Below the pieces are notes generated by a model. The model saw only the letters and a list, made by a program, of their open reading frames with translations. It ran no database searches and was not told the DNA's origin. From NCBI GenBank assembly GCA_900107365.1, contig FNPS01000003.1:434001-498000 (forward strand): 64,000 nucleotides of DNA, written 5' to 3'. The first letter of the stretch is position 1; each line of letters opens with the position of its first letter. Positions 13,351-22,198 of this stretch are shown piece by piece. A program made the translations under genes and the position numbers. This stretch comes from Flavobacterium aquidurense. Lineage in GTDB: Bacteria > Bacteroidota > Bacteroidia > Flavobacteriales > Flavobacteriaceae.

Positions 13351-16350
13351 TCAAGTCAGTCTTTCCTCAAGCAAACCTTTCCATGTAATAAAACCCTGTT
13401 TATCATCTGAATAGTCGTGAAGTATTCTACTAAAGTTTTCAGAGGGATTTTCCATAAAAGCCTGTCGTCCCTTATTTCTAATGATATTTAGATAACTATC
13501 GACTTTCTTTAAATTATCAGGAAGAGATTTTTTATTATTATCAAAATGCCAAATATAAGTCGCCTCTTCTGTATTTAATGTCTCTAAAACAATGTGAAAA
13601 CCTGATTTTCCTGCTAGAAGAAATACAAATGAAAAAGGAGTTAATACGAATCTAATTTTTAGAATAGTCCGTTGGTGATTATTCGCTAAATATTGTAAAT
13701 TTTTCTGATGTTTGTATTTTTGATTTTGTAAAAAATCATCTAATAACTCTTCTCCAGAATCGTAGAGGTTTATATTGCTTTTGTTTTGTAATTGGTTTAT
13801 ATCCAATAAAGATTCTTCTTCGGTAGAATGTGACTTACTCAGGAAAGTTTGTGAAATAAATTTGAATTTTACACTTTCAATCAAATCTTTGTTTATCTTT
13901 TTTAAATCGTTGGAAAATGCTAACTGTGAAATTAGTTTTCCGTTTTCGAATTCCGCTTTAATTGTAATCGTTATGTTTTTAATTTTAAGTGCTTTCGAAA
14001 AGTAAGATTTCAAAACTTCAAATTCTGGTCTCATTTCTAGATTTTCGATATCAAATTCAAGCTCGGTTTTCATCTCTGAAACATTATATTTTAAAACGAT
14101 GCTTCCATATCGGAATTCAAGATTTTCAAACCCAACTTTTATTTTTCTACCAATATTAAAATTATCTTTTGAAAGATTTTCCTCTTCTTCGGTTTCATCA
14201 AATAAGGTTGCTTGCTTATCAATTTTCCTATAATAAGTATTTCTTTTTAAAAACATTTTATTTAAATAATCAATCTTGATGTCTCGATAATCATAAATAG
14301 TTGGTGTAATTTCAGAACGTTGTACTCTGCCAATATATTGAATCAGCTTTCCTTCGAAAGAAAATGGATAAACTAAAAAGAGACAATTGGCATTTTGTAA
14401 ATCAGTGCCTTCTCCAAAGAATTGTCCGGTAGTAATTAAAACTTGATAATTTTTTTCTTTTAGTAGTTTCCATTTTGAATTTCTATTGCTTTCAGAATCT
14501 TCTCCACTTAATGTGATTACTTCATAAGATTGTTTTAAATATTGGTAAAGAGAGTCAATATGCTCTTTGCGTTCTGTAATAATAACAATTTTCTTGTCTG
14601 ATTTTAGTTCATTAGTAATATCATCGAAAATGGCTTTGTTTCGAGCAGAATCATGAATTAAAATTTTTGATAATGTTTCAAATTTGTCTGTTTTTGAATT
14701 AAAAGAAACTTCAAGTTCTGTATTTCTAATAATAATTTTTGGCTTTTTTGCAATACTTATTTCATTGTGTTTTATCTCGGCAATTATTTCGCCCAAATAA
14801 ATAGAAATCAATTTGCTATCATTATATTTTCTAAAAGGAGTTGCTGTTAATCCATAAAGATAAAATGTATGAAATTTTGAAACGGTATTTTTAAAAGTTT
14901 CTGCAGGAATGTGATGACACTCATCTATTAGAATAGTTCCAAAAGAATGTAAAAGTTTTTCGCTCTCAGGTTTTTCTAATTCTTTTGATAAACTTTGAAT
15001 CATGGCAACTGTTATCTGTTTTCCAATTTTGGTTTTGCCTTGTCCAATTTTTCCAATTTCATTTTTTGAAATTCCTAAAAAAGTTTGGATTCTTTCTATC
15101 CATTGATCAGCAATTTGTTTGCGATGTGTAATGATTAAAGTGGATTGTTTTCTGTCTGTAATAATTTTTAGTCCCAGAATTGTCTTTCCCGAACCTGGGG
15201 GAGCCACAATAATCCCAAGATCTTTCTTGGAGATAGTATCAATTATTATTTGTTGATGTTCTAGGAGTTGTGCATTAAATAAAAAAGAAATCTCATTAAG
15301 CTTTTTTCTTTCATCTTTAAAATCGAATTCGATTTTATTATTCCTGCAAAATCGAATTATTTTCCCAATAAAACCTCTCGGAATTATTACTTCGTTTTCA
15401 GTTTCTTCAATCAGGTTGAAATATCGCTCTTTTCCGAAAGTATTTTTACCCATCTTCTTTTTTATCAAGAATTCGGAATTCAAAAAGTTCAATTCTTCTT
15501 TAAGAAAATTAATAAGTAAAAGTGGAATAGCGTTACGATTAATTCTGACAACGTTGTCCCATCTTATTGTTAACCCTTTCTCATATAGTATTTTTACAGT
15601 TGAATCTGGAATATTTTCAGAAATGTTTTGACTTTGGTATAATTCATTAAGTTGTACTGTTGAAATCTTTCGAATGTTCCTTAAAAAATCCCACTGATCC
15701 AGAATTGGCTCTAAATTTTCAATATCTAAAAAACAACTATTTCCTTGCTCAAATGTTTTCTTATAAAGGGGAAGTGCTATCAAATTTCCGAAACCTTTAC
15801 CAGACAAGAAATCTTGATTCGGAAACATTCTGTCAAAGCTGGAGCTTTTATCAAATAAAGAAAAAACACCGGTTTGTAATAAAATAGAAATAAATATTTG
15901 CCTGCTTTTTATGGCAGGATAAGGTTCTTCAAAAAATATCCAAACATGTCCACCTTTTCCTGATCGAGAACGTTCTAAATAGGCAGGAATCCCTTTTTCA
16001 TTACAGCCATTTATAAATTTTTCACAATCATTGATCCAGTCGACTTTATCAAAATCAGCAACAATAAACCAGGATGTATTGTTTTTAAGCAAAGGATAAA
16101 CTCCAATATGTTGTTCCCCGTTTAAATGTTTTTCAATTTCTTTTTCCGTCAGAGGTAAATATTCTTTATCTGTGTAGGTTTGGAAAGTGCCGCCTTTCAT
16201 TTTATGATTTCTGTACTGATATGGATCATAAAAATATGCGGGCATGTACCCACTTTTATTACCTTTTTCCCATCGAATAGCAAATATATCTTCTCTTCCC
16301 GTAAAAAGAGATTTGAAAAGTTGAATATTATGTACTGAAACTGAAGACAT
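13351..16350 (-). CDS. Archaeo-eukaryotic primase-like domain fused to a DECH-box helicase (TOTE-type)
   Basis: The 999-aa protein starts with a primase-like domain (about residues 15-215). IVADFDK holds the catalytic Asp99/Asp101, and RSRSGKGGHVWIFF supplies the Ser/His motif (His135). A superfamily 2 helicase follows: Walker A APPGSGKT (383-390), LIDECHHIPAE (DECH 476-479), GLTATPFRK (motif III) and QYIGRVQRS (motif VI). About 300 residues at the C-terminus match nothing I recognise. This layout is that of the AEP-helicase component of TOTE-type conflict systems and occurs widely in bacterial defence islands. It is the first gene of the island beside abiEi and could act as anti-phage protein or as replication helicase of a mobile element. 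Confidence 0.8.
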   Translation of the reverse strand: MSSVSVHNIQLFKSLFTGREDIFAIRWEKGNKSGYMPAYFYDPYQYRNHKMKGGTFQTYTDKEYLPLTEKEIEKHLNGEQHIGVYPLLKNNTSWFIVADFDKVDWINDCEKFINGCNEKGIPAYLERSRSGKGGHVWIFFEEPYPAIKSRQIFISILLQTGVFSLFDKSSSFDRMFPNQDFLSGKGFGNLIALPLYKKTFEQGNSCFLDIENLEPILDQWDFLRNIRKISTVQLNELYQSQNISENIPDSTVKILYEKGLTIRWDNVVRINRNAIPLLLINFLKEELNFLNSEFLIKKKMGKNTFGKERYFNLIEETENEVIIPRGFIGKIIRFCRNNKIEFDFKDERKKLNEISFLFNAQLLEHQQIIIDTISKKDLGIIVAPPGSGKTILGLKIITDRKQSTLIITHRKQIADQWIERIQTFLGISKNEIGKIGQGKTKIGKQITVAMIQSLSKELEKPESEKLLHSFGTILIDECHHIPAETFKNTVSKFHTFYLYGLTATPFRKYNDSKLISIYLGEIIAEIKHNEISIAKKPKIIIRNTELEVSFNSKTDKFETLSKILIHDSARNKAIFDDITNELKSDKKIVIITERKEHIDSLYQYLKQSYEVITLSGEDSESNRNSKWKLLKEKNYQVLITTGQFFGEGTDLQNANCLFLVYPFSFEGKLIQYIGRVQRSEITPTIYDYRDIKIDYLNKMFLKRNTYYRKIDKQATLFDETEEEENLSKDNFNIGRKIKVGFENLEFRYGSIVLKYNVSEMKTELEFDIENLEMRPEFEVLKSYFSKALKIKNITITIKAEFENGKLISQLAFSNDLKKINKDLIESVKFKFISQTFLSKSHSTEEESLLDINQLQNKSNINLYDSGEELLDDFLQNQKYKHQKNLQYLANNHQRTILKIRFVLTPFSFVFLLAGKSGFHIVLETLNTEEATYIWHFDNNKKSLPDNLKKVDSYLNIIRNKGRQAFMENPSENFSRILHDYSDDKQGFITWKGLLEERLT

Positions 16351-16567
16351 AATTTTATTACTCAGTTAAACTATTTAAGTCAATTACAAATATATTAAAG
16401 GAGAAGTAGATTTTTAATTTCTTAATTTAAAATTATCTTGTAGTTTAATTTAGTATATAAAGATTTCTAAAAAGTGTGATGCCTTTTGAAAACAAGATAG
16501 GATTATTGTGCTGAAGTATTTTTTCGCTTTGAAAAGTAATGATATTTAACCTGAGGTCTGGTTTTTT

Positions 16568-16590
16568 CCTCACTCAGTGAGGTTTTTTTT
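16568..16590. terminator. Short hairpin between T-runs
   Basis: CCTCACTCAGTGAGG is a palindrome with six-base arms, flanked by T-runs on both sides. It is 55 bp left of the tRNA and could end transcription on the plus strand. It is also the copy of the CCTCACTC motif near the island's right end. Confidence 0.4.
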
Positions 16591-16596
16591 AAATAA

Positions 16597-16629
16597 AAAA
16601 CCCTTAAACATTTGATGTTTAAGGGTTTT
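16597..16629 (-). terminator. Terminator of the tRNA gene
   Basis: The arms AAAACCCTTAAACAT and ATGTTTAAGGGTTTT pair perfectly around TTG. It lies just downstream of the tRNA on the minus strand. Confidence 0.8.
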
Positions 16630-16636
16630 GTTTTTT

Positions 16637-16681
16637 GTAGCGAGGACGGGAGTTGAACCCGTGACCTCAGGGTTATGAATC
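16637..16681. repeat. Attachment-site copy, 45-bp direct repeat (right)
   Basis: Identical to 11158-11202 and overlapping the 3' part of the intact tRNA gene. Because the tRNA 5' half is at its right, this is the junction that reconstitutes the tRNA. Confidence 0.9.
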
Positions 16682-16711
16682 CTGCGCTCTAACCAACTGA
16701 GCTACCTCGCC
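16638..16711 (-). tRNA. tRNA with CAU anticodon (probably elongator tRNA-Met)
   Basis: On the minus strand the gene starts GGCGAGG and ends CCTCGCT-A, forming the acceptor stem. The D-arm GCTC...GAGC and the T-arm CGGG-TTCAACT-CCCG are complete, and the anticodon loop is TTCATAA. CCA is not encoded. The anticodon stem CAGGA/CCCTG lacks the three consecutive G-C pairs of initiator tRNA, so elongator Met is most likely. A tRNA-Ile with modified CAU cannot be excluded. The 3' part is repeated 5.5 kb to the left, showing that the gene has served as an integration site. Confidence 0.95.
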
Positions 16712-16815
16712 AAGATTGCAAGTGAACCGTGTTCCTCATTGCGGGTGCAAATATAAAAATAATATTAGAGCTTACAAGCATAAAATGAAGAAAAAAAAAT
16801 ATTTTTAAAAATGCA

Positions 16816-16844
16816 TTGTTTTTGGACATATATTCTTATATTTC
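16816..16844 (+). promoter_or_regulatory. Promoter of the START-like gene (one mismatch)
   Basis: TTG at 16816 is followed after 18 bp by TATATTTC (16837), one base from TAnnTTTG. It lies 20 bp upstream of the ATG at 16865. Confidence 0.5.
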
Positions 16845-16864
16845 GAAAAAATTAAAAGTAGCAC

Positions 16865-17257
16865 ATGGATCCAAAAATACGTTACGAAATCGAGTTTCCT
16901 ATAAATTCTTCGCCGCAATTATTATATCAATACATATCAACGCCTTCAGGTTTGTCAGAATGGTTTGCTGACAACGTAAATTCAAGAGGTGAGTTTTTTA
17001 CTTTTATCTGGAACGACTCGCAGGAAAAAGCGCGTTTGGCGTCTAAAAAGACTGGTGAGAAAGTAAAGTTTAAATGGGTCGATGAAAGCAGTAAGGATAC
17101 AGAATACTTTTTTGAATTGCATATTTTAGTTGATGAATTAACTAAGGATGTATCATTAATGGTGGTTGATTTTGCCGAAAAAGAAGAAGTAGGAGAAGCT
17201 AAACAATTGTGGGAGAATCAGATCTCAGACCTGAAACATCTTATAGGATCTGTTTAG
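16865..17257 (+). CDS. START-like domain protein (SRPBCC fold)
   Basis: The 130-aa protein begins KIRYEIEFPINSSPQLLYQYISTPSGLSEWFADNV, the typical opening of AHSA1/SRPBCC ligand-binding proteins. Further strands follow (FTFIWNDSQEKARLAS, VKFKWVDES) and a long C-terminal helix. Homologues are conserved in Bacteroidota as small cytosolic proteins of unknown ligand. It is followed at 17285-17312 by a hairpin with a T-run and then by a class IV aminotransferase. Fold assignment is firm; function is not known. Confidence 0.85.
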   Translation: MDPKIRYEIEFPINSSPQLLYQYISTPSGLSEWFADNVNSRGEFFTFIWNDSQEKARLASKKTGEKVKFKWVDESSKDTEYFFELHILVDELTKDVSLMVVDFAEKEEVGEAKQLWENQISDLKHLIGSV

Positions 17258-17284
17258 TAAAATTCTATTTTATACCTTATATTT

Positions 17285-17312
17285 GCCCTGAACAAAATTC
17301 AGGGCTTTTTTT
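17285..17312 (+). terminator. Terminator between START-like gene and aminotransferase
   Basis: GCCCTGAA and TTCAGGGC pair around ACAAA and are followed by seven Ts. The next ATG is at 17313, immediately after the T-run. Confidence 0.7.
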
Positions 17313-18152
17313 ATGATCAATTTTAACGGAAACATAGTAGCGCAAGACGAGAATATATTAACTCAAAATCGCGCTTTTTTGTATGGTGATGGTGTTTTTG
17401 AAACACTAAAAATAGTAAATAACAGAATTTTGTTTCTTGAAGATCATTACTTTAGATTAATGGCTTCCATGCGTGTGGTTAGAATGGAAATTCCGATGAA
17501 CTTTACAATGGAATTTTTTGAAGAACAAGTTTTAAAACTGGTTAAGGAAAATGAAATTTCTGCTTCAGCCAGAGCGCGAATAACTGTTTTTAGAAATGAT
17601 GGTGGATTATATTTGCCAAAAACGAATGAGGTTTCCTATTTAATTCATGCAACTGCTCTTGAAAATACTTCGTATGCTTTAAATACTGCTCAATACGAAG
17701 TTGATTTGTATAAAGATTTCTATGTAACCAAGCAATTATTATCGTCGATTAAAACGACGAATAAAATGATAAACGTGACCGGAAGTATTTTTGCACACGA
17801 AAATGGTCTGGCAAATTGCCTTTTAGTAAACGATACAAAAAACGTGATCGAAGGCTTACAGGGTAATTTGTTTATGGTGACAGGTAAAAAACTAATTACA
17901 CCTCCAATTTCTGAAGGATGTTTAAACGGAATAATGCGTAAACAAATTTTAGCTTTAGCTAAGAAAATAGAAGGCATAGAAGTGCTGGAAGAAATAATTT
18001 CGCCATTTGATCTTCAAAAAGCTGACGAATTATTTCTGACCAATGTAATCACGGGAATACAGCCGATAACCAAATATCGAAAAAAGGAGTTTACAGGTGA
18101 TCTGGCGCATTTATTAGTACAAAAGCTCAATGAATCCATTGCTGAAAATTAA
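17313..18152 (+). CDS. Class IV PLP-dependent aminotransferase (PabC/IlvE-like)
   Basis: The 279-aa protein has the family start FLYGDGVFETLKI, the PLP-lysine region SSIKTTNKMINV (Lys147 likely forms the Schiff base), and EGLQGNLFMVTGKKLITPP followed by GCLNGIMRK. Length fits 4-amino-4-deoxychorismate lyase, D-amino-acid transaminase and branched-chain aminotransferase. The sequence does not decide between them; a role in folate synthesis (PabC) is one option. It overlaps the convergent yqgE gene at the stop codons by 4 bp. Confidence 0.88.
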   Translation: MINFNGNIVAQDENILTQNRAFLYGDGVFETLKIVNNRILFLEDHYFRLMASMRVVRMEIPMNFTMEFFEEQVLKLVKENEISASARARITVFRNDGGLYLPKTNEVSYLIHATALENTSYALNTAQYEVDLYKDFYVTKQLLSSIKTTNKMINVTGSIFAHENGLANCLLVNDTKNVIEGLQGNLFMVTGKKLITPPISEGCLNGIMRKQILALAKKIEGIEVLEEIISPFDLQKADELFLTNVITGIQPITKYRKKEFTGDLAHLLVQKLNESIAEN

Positions 18153-18709
18153 TTCAGATACGGATTCTCTGGTGCATTAGACCAAATAAGATAATCGCCG
18201 CCAAGCTCAATAATTTGCTCTTTCCAGAAATGTGTGGTAGACTTGCCGATAATTTTGTTTTTATAACTATTATCAGTAATGATCCAGGAATTTCCCTGCA
18301 TTTCACTCTCGAGCTGATTTTCATCCCAACCAGTATATCCTAAGAAAAAACGAATATTATTTTTACTAATAGATCCGTCGTTTATTAAGTCTTTGGTCGA
18401 TTCGAAATCACCTCCCCAATAAATTCCATTCGAAATCTCAACACTATTTGGGATTAATTCAGGAATATTGTGAATGAAATAAAGGTTGTCTTGTTCTACA
18501 GGACCTCCGTTATATATCTTGAAAGTGGCGTCAATTTCAGGTATCAGATCATTAATAGTGTATTTTAATGGTTTATTAATGATAAAACCTATTGATCCTT
18601 CTTTGTTATGGTCTGCTAATAAAATTACCGATCTATTAAATGATAAATCTCCAATTATAGAAGGTTCGGCAATAAGCAGGTGTCCTTTTTTTAATTTTTC
18701 TGAAATCAT
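18149..18709 (-). CDS. YqgE/AlgH family protein
   Basis: I chose the ATG at 18709 (186 aa) because the family begins KKGHLLIAEPSIIGDLSFNRSVILL, so the upstream 28 residues are unlikely to be translated. Later family blocks are GSIGFIINKPLKYTINDL, YNGGPVEQDNLYFIH, RFFLGYTGWDENQLESEM and ATTHFWKEQI-like text near the end. YqgE/AlgH proteins are widespread, cytosolic and of uncertain biochemical role. The gene converges with the aminotransferase gene and lies downstream of the HU terminator. Confidence 0.9.
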   Translation of the reverse strand: MISEKLKKGHLLIAEPSIIGDLSFNRSVILLADHNKEGSIGFIINKPLKYTINDLIPEIDATFKIYNGGPVEQDNLYFIHNIPELIPNSVEISNGIYWGGDFESTKDLINDGSISKNNIRFFLGYTGWDENQLESEMQGNSWIITDNSYKNKIIGKSTTHFWKEQIIELGGDYLIWSNAPENPYLN

Positions 18710-18781
18710 ACGGCTACAATTTTTATTAAATTTAATCATAAAATTTTTAAAAACCCAAATAAAATCGTTAAACCGCACAAA

Positions 18782-18805
18782 AAAACCCTCCATGAGGAGG
18801 GTTTT
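18782..18805 (-). terminator. Terminator of the HU gene
   Basis: AAAACCCTCC and GGAGGGTTTT pair perfectly around ATGA. It lies 33 bp past the HU stop codon. Confidence 0.85.
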
Positions 18806-18837
18806 GATTATATTATAAGTTTAGAGAACTTTCTTAC

Positions 18838-19110
18838 TTAGTTCACTGCACCTTCTAATTCAGCTCCAGCTTTGAATTTTACAACATTCTTAGCAGCGAT
18901 TTGAATAGTTTTTCCTGTTTGTGGGTTTCTACCATCTCTAGCAGCTCTAGCAGATACCGACCAAGATCCAAAACCTACTAATGAAACTCTACCACCTTTT
19001 TTCAAAGTAGCTCCTACGTTTCCTAAAAATGATTCTAAAGCCAATTTTGCCGCAGCTTTTGTAATTCCTGCATCAGCAGCGATAGCATCGATTAATTCTG
19101 ATTTGTTCAT
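18838..19110 (-). CDS. HU-family histone-like DNA-binding protein
   Basis: The 90-aa protein has the complete HU fold: MNKSELIDAIAADAGITKAA, the beta-arm block GRVSLVGFGSWSVSARAARDGRNPQTG with the conserved RNPQTG tip, and AAKNVVKFKAGAELEGAV. HU dimers bend and compact DNA. It stands alone, with its own terminator downstream and an AT-rich leader of about 180 bp, and is unlinked to fmt on the same strand. Confidence 0.97.
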   Translation of the reverse strand: MNKSELIDAIAADAGITKAAAKLALESFLGNVGATLKKGGRVSLVGFGSWSVSARAARDGRNPQTGKTIQIAAKNVVKFKAGAELEGAVN

Positions 19111-19290
19111 AATAATTAGTTATTAATTGTTGGTTAAAAAAAATTGTTAATACACAAATTTAGTAGGAAATCCGTTCCTTGCAAGTGTTTTCTTTAAATT
19201 TAGCAAAAATTGTTAATAACTTAGTTTTTTTGTTCATAAAGCCAGCTGTTCATCGACCAAAAACAGGTAGAAACCCCTGTTTTACTGACG

Positions 19291-20238
19291 TTAATACAGC
19301 TTTGCACTATTAGAAAAAGTTATTCCATTTAGTAATTCCGCCACTTGCATTCTCTTTTTTCCGGGTAATTGCAAACTAAATAGCTGTAAAAAGCCATTTT
19401 GAACCGCAACTTTGATTTCTTTTTTGCTACAAATCAAACTTCCGGCTTCGTAGGAATGTGCTTCTAAAACCAATTTTGCTTCGTATATTTTAATAGCTTG
19501 CTCTTCCTCTTTATCTTTCAAAAAACACCAGGCAGCAGGATAAGGACTTAGACCGCGAATCAGATTATTGATTTCATCTCCCGATTTTGTCCAGTCTATT
19601 TTGCAATTCTCCTTATTTAATTTATAAGCCGTTTTAATTTCTTCATTGTCTTCCTGAATTGTAGTGGTTACATTTCCATTTTCAATCACTTTCAAAGTTT
19701 CAATTACGGTCTCACTTCCTAAATGCATCAATCGGTCGTGTAATTGTCCGGCACTTTCTTCTGGCGCGATTGCGATTTCTGAATTCAGAATCATTGCTCC
19801 TGTATCTATTTTATCATCGATAAAGAAAGTAGTAACTCCAGTTTTGGTTTCTCCATTTATAATAGCCCAGTTAATGGGTGCCGCACCGCGGTAATTTGGT
19901 AATAACGAAGCATGAAGGTTAAAGGTTCCTAAACTTGGCATTTCCCAAACTACTTTTGGTAACATTCTAAAAGCAACTACAATTTGCAAATTGGCATTCA
20001 AGGCTTTTAGTTCCGCTAAAAAAGTCTCATCTTTCAAATTCGTTGGCTGCAATAAAGTAAGGTTGTTCGCCAATGCATATTCTTTCACTGCCGAATATTT
20101 TAATTTTTGTCCACGTCCAGCTGGTTTGTCTGCGGCTGTGATCACGCCCACAACATCGTAATTATTTTTAATAATGGTGTCCAAAATGCCTACAGCAAAT
20201 TCGGGAGTTCCCATGAATATAATTCTCAATTTTTCCAT
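19291..20238 (-). CDS. fmt: Methionyl-tRNA formyltransferase
   Basis: The 315-aa protein shows the formyltransferase domain (about 1-185) with IIFMGTPEFAVGILD, the catalytic region ASLLPNYRGAAPINWAIING and GVTTFFIDDKIDTGAMI, then a C-terminal OB-like domain with LIRGLSPYPAAWCFL. It formylates the initiator methionyl-tRNA. The start overlaps the recQ stop by one base (TAATG), so the two genes are probably translated together. Confidence 0.97.
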   Translation of the reverse strand: MEKLRIIFMGTPEFAVGILDTIIKNNYDVVGVITAADKPAGRGQKLKYSAVKEYALANNLTLLQPTNLKDETFLAELKALNANLQIVVAFRMLPKVVWEMPSLGTFNLHASLLPNYRGAAPINWAIINGETKTGVTTFFIDDKIDTGAMILNSEIAIAPEESAGQLHDRLMHLGSETVIETLKVIENGNVTTTIQEDNEEIKTAYKLNKENCKIDWTKSGDEINNLIRGLSPYPAAWCFLKDKEEEQAIKIYEAKLVLEAHSYEAGSLICSKKEIKVAVQNGFLQLFSLQLPGKKRMQVAELLNGITFSNSAKLY

Positions 20239-22133
20239 TATGATTTTAAAGTGTATTTATTATTCGCTAATATGGTAATGTGATTGTTTTCTAATAATTC
20301 CTGAAGCACCAAAACAATATCTTTCGCATCTAATTTTATTTGGGTTTGAATTTCTCTGGAAGTCATCGAAGCTGATTTTAATAAATGTAGAATCTTATCG
20401 GCAATTGAATCGGCTTCAGTAATTTTTCCTTTTTGAGTAATACAATAGGAGCAAATACCGCAATTTTCGGTTGTTTCTTCTCCAAAATAATCTAAAACTA
20501 ATCGGTTTTTACAAGTTTTGCTTTCTTTTATATAATATAGTACAGACATAAGTTGTTCTTCTTTTAACTTATTCTGTCTCTCTAAGTATTTCGAAACGCG
20601 ATTTATAGTAAGATCATCTTCACGTACTTCATTAAATAATATAGTCGCGTCATTATTTTTGGATTTGTATTCGATGATTTCCTTTTCTTTCAGTTTTTCT
20701 AAAACAGCCGACACTTGTTCTTCTGTATGATGTGATTTTTTAGCAATCAAAGAAAGATTAAAAGGCGTCTTCATTTCGTATACTCCAGGATAAGTTCTTA
20801 AAATTGCCAGAATTATTTCTTCGTCATTTGGGTTTAAACTCATATACCGAATTACTTCTTTGGATTCAATCAGAAATTGCATCGTAATCTTTTCCGAGAA
20901 TTCCTGAGACATTGTGATAATTCCCTGTTGATTCAGAAATTGTAGAGCATTATATGTTTTTAGAGTAGGGAAATCGTACTTATGACAAAAATGATTCAGT
21001 TTAAAAGAAAAAGAATCGTCTAAGCCTTCACCATATGCGATTTGAAAATAATTGCAAAGCTTTACATACATGGTTTTTAAAAACTTTTTATCGGGCAAAA
21101 CGCTTAAGAATTGCTGTTCTGTCTGCTTGGCATCTGAATTATTAAATAGCAAAACCGAAAAAGCTTTTTCGCCATTTCGTCCCGCTCTTCCGGATTCCTG
21201 ATAATAATTTTCCAGATTTTCAGGTAATTGCGTATGAATAACCGTTTTTACGTTGTCTTTGTCGATTCCCATTCCAAACGCATTGGTGGCTACAATAACC
21301 TGCGCTTGTTCCGACATCCACAATTGCATGTTTTTGTCTTTTTCTTTAGACGAAAGGCCGCCGTGATAATAGGTTGCTTTAAATCCTAAAGATTGTAATT
21401 GCGTAGACATATTCAAACACGATTTTCTATTTCGTACATATATAATAGAAGGTTGTGGATTCTTCTTTAAAATTTGTTCCGTGCGATACAATTTGTCTTC
21501 AATTTCGAAAACCATGTACGCAATATTTTTTCTTTCGAATGATTGCTGAAAAAGTACTGGTTCTTTCAAACCTAATTCGGTTTTGATATCTTCAATAACT
21601 CTTGGAGTAGCTGTCGCAGTCAAAGCCAAAAACGGAATCTTCGGAAAGTATTTTTTAAGTTCTGAAATCTTCAAATAGGCGGGACGAAAATCATGTCCCC
21701 ATTGTGAAACACAATGCGCTTCGTCAATAGCAATCAAATTGATAGGAAGATTTTTAATTCGTTCCAGGATCCAGTCAGATTGTAAACGTTCTGGAGAAAG
21801 GTATAGAAATTTAAAATTTCCGTATTGGCAATTATCAAGAAGATCAATAATTTCTTCGGTGTGAATGCCGCCGGTAAGTGCAATTGCTTTAATATCTCGT
21901 TTTTGTAAATTCGCCACCTGATCTTTCATTAAGGCAATCAAAGGCGAAACAACCAAACAAATTCCTTCCTGCATCATTGCAGGAACCTGAAAACAAATCG
22001 ATTTTCCTCCTCCCGTAGGTAAAAGGGCGAAAGTGTCCTGACCGTCCAAAACCGAGTCAATAATCTCCTTTTGTAACGGTCTAAAACTGTCGTGTTTCCA
22101 GTATTTTAAAAGAATTTCTTGCGCTTCTGGCAT
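20238..22133 (-). CDS. recQ: RecQ-family ATP-dependent DNA helicase
   Basis: The 631-aa protein has all SF2 motifs: LLPTGGGKSICFQVPAM (Walker A), IDEAHCVSQWGHDFRP (DEAH), ALTATATPRV, and GMGIDKDNVKTVIH with QESGRAGRNGE (motif VI). It also has the RecQ zinc cluster CKNRLVLDYFGEE...CGICSYC and a winged-helix region. No HRDC domain is evident after the winged helix, so this is a short RecQ. It acts in recombination and replication-fork repair. Another RecQ may exist elsewhere. It is the first gene of the recQ-fmt pair. Confidence 0.95.
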   Translation of the reverse strand: MPEAQEILLKYWKHDSFRPLQKEIIDSVLDGQDTFALLPTGGGKSICFQVPAMMQEGICLVVSPLIALMKDQVANLQKRDIKAIALTGGIHTEEIIDLLDNCQYGNFKFLYLSPERLQSDWILERIKNLPINLIAIDEAHCVSQWGHDFRPAYLKISELKKYFPKIPFLALTATATPRVIEDIKTELGLKEPVLFQQSFERKNIAYMVFEIEDKLYRTEQILKKNPQPSIIYVRNRKSCLNMSTQLQSLGFKATYYHGGLSSKEKDKNMQLWMSEQAQVIVATNAFGMGIDKDNVKTVIHTQLPENLENYYQESGRAGRNGEKAFSVLLFNNSDAKQTEQQFLSVLPDKKFLKTMYVKLCNYFQIAYGEGLDDSFSFKLNHFCHKYDFPTLKTYNALQFLNQQGIITMSQEFSEKITMQFLIESKEVIRYMSLNPNDEEIILAILRTYPGVYEMKTPFNLSLIAKKSHHTEEQVSAVLEKLKEKEIIEYKSKNNDATILFNEVREDDLTINRVSKYLERQNKLKEEQLMSVLYYIKESKTCKNRLVLDYFGEETTENCGICSYCITQKGKITEADSIADKILHLLKSASMTSREIQTQIKLDAKDIVLVLQELLENNHITILANNKYTLKS

Positions 22134-22198
22134 TGGTCTTGTTTTAAAGTTAAAAAATTTAGAAATCAGTTTCTAGTTTTGCAACTTTAACCAAATGC

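Larger units (their letters stand above)
11158..16681. mobile_element. Island between tRNA-derived direct repeats, without recombinase
   Basis: The 5.5-kb segment is bounded by identical 45-bp direct repeats from the tRNA 3' part. It contains only an AbiEi/AbiEii pair and a primase-helicase protein, all on the minus strand. The recombinase lies just outside the left repeat. The arrangement fits tandem integration of two elements at one tRNA gene, the right one depending on the left one's integrase. The motif TTTTCCTCACTC occurs near both ends (11291 and 16564). Confidence 0.7.
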
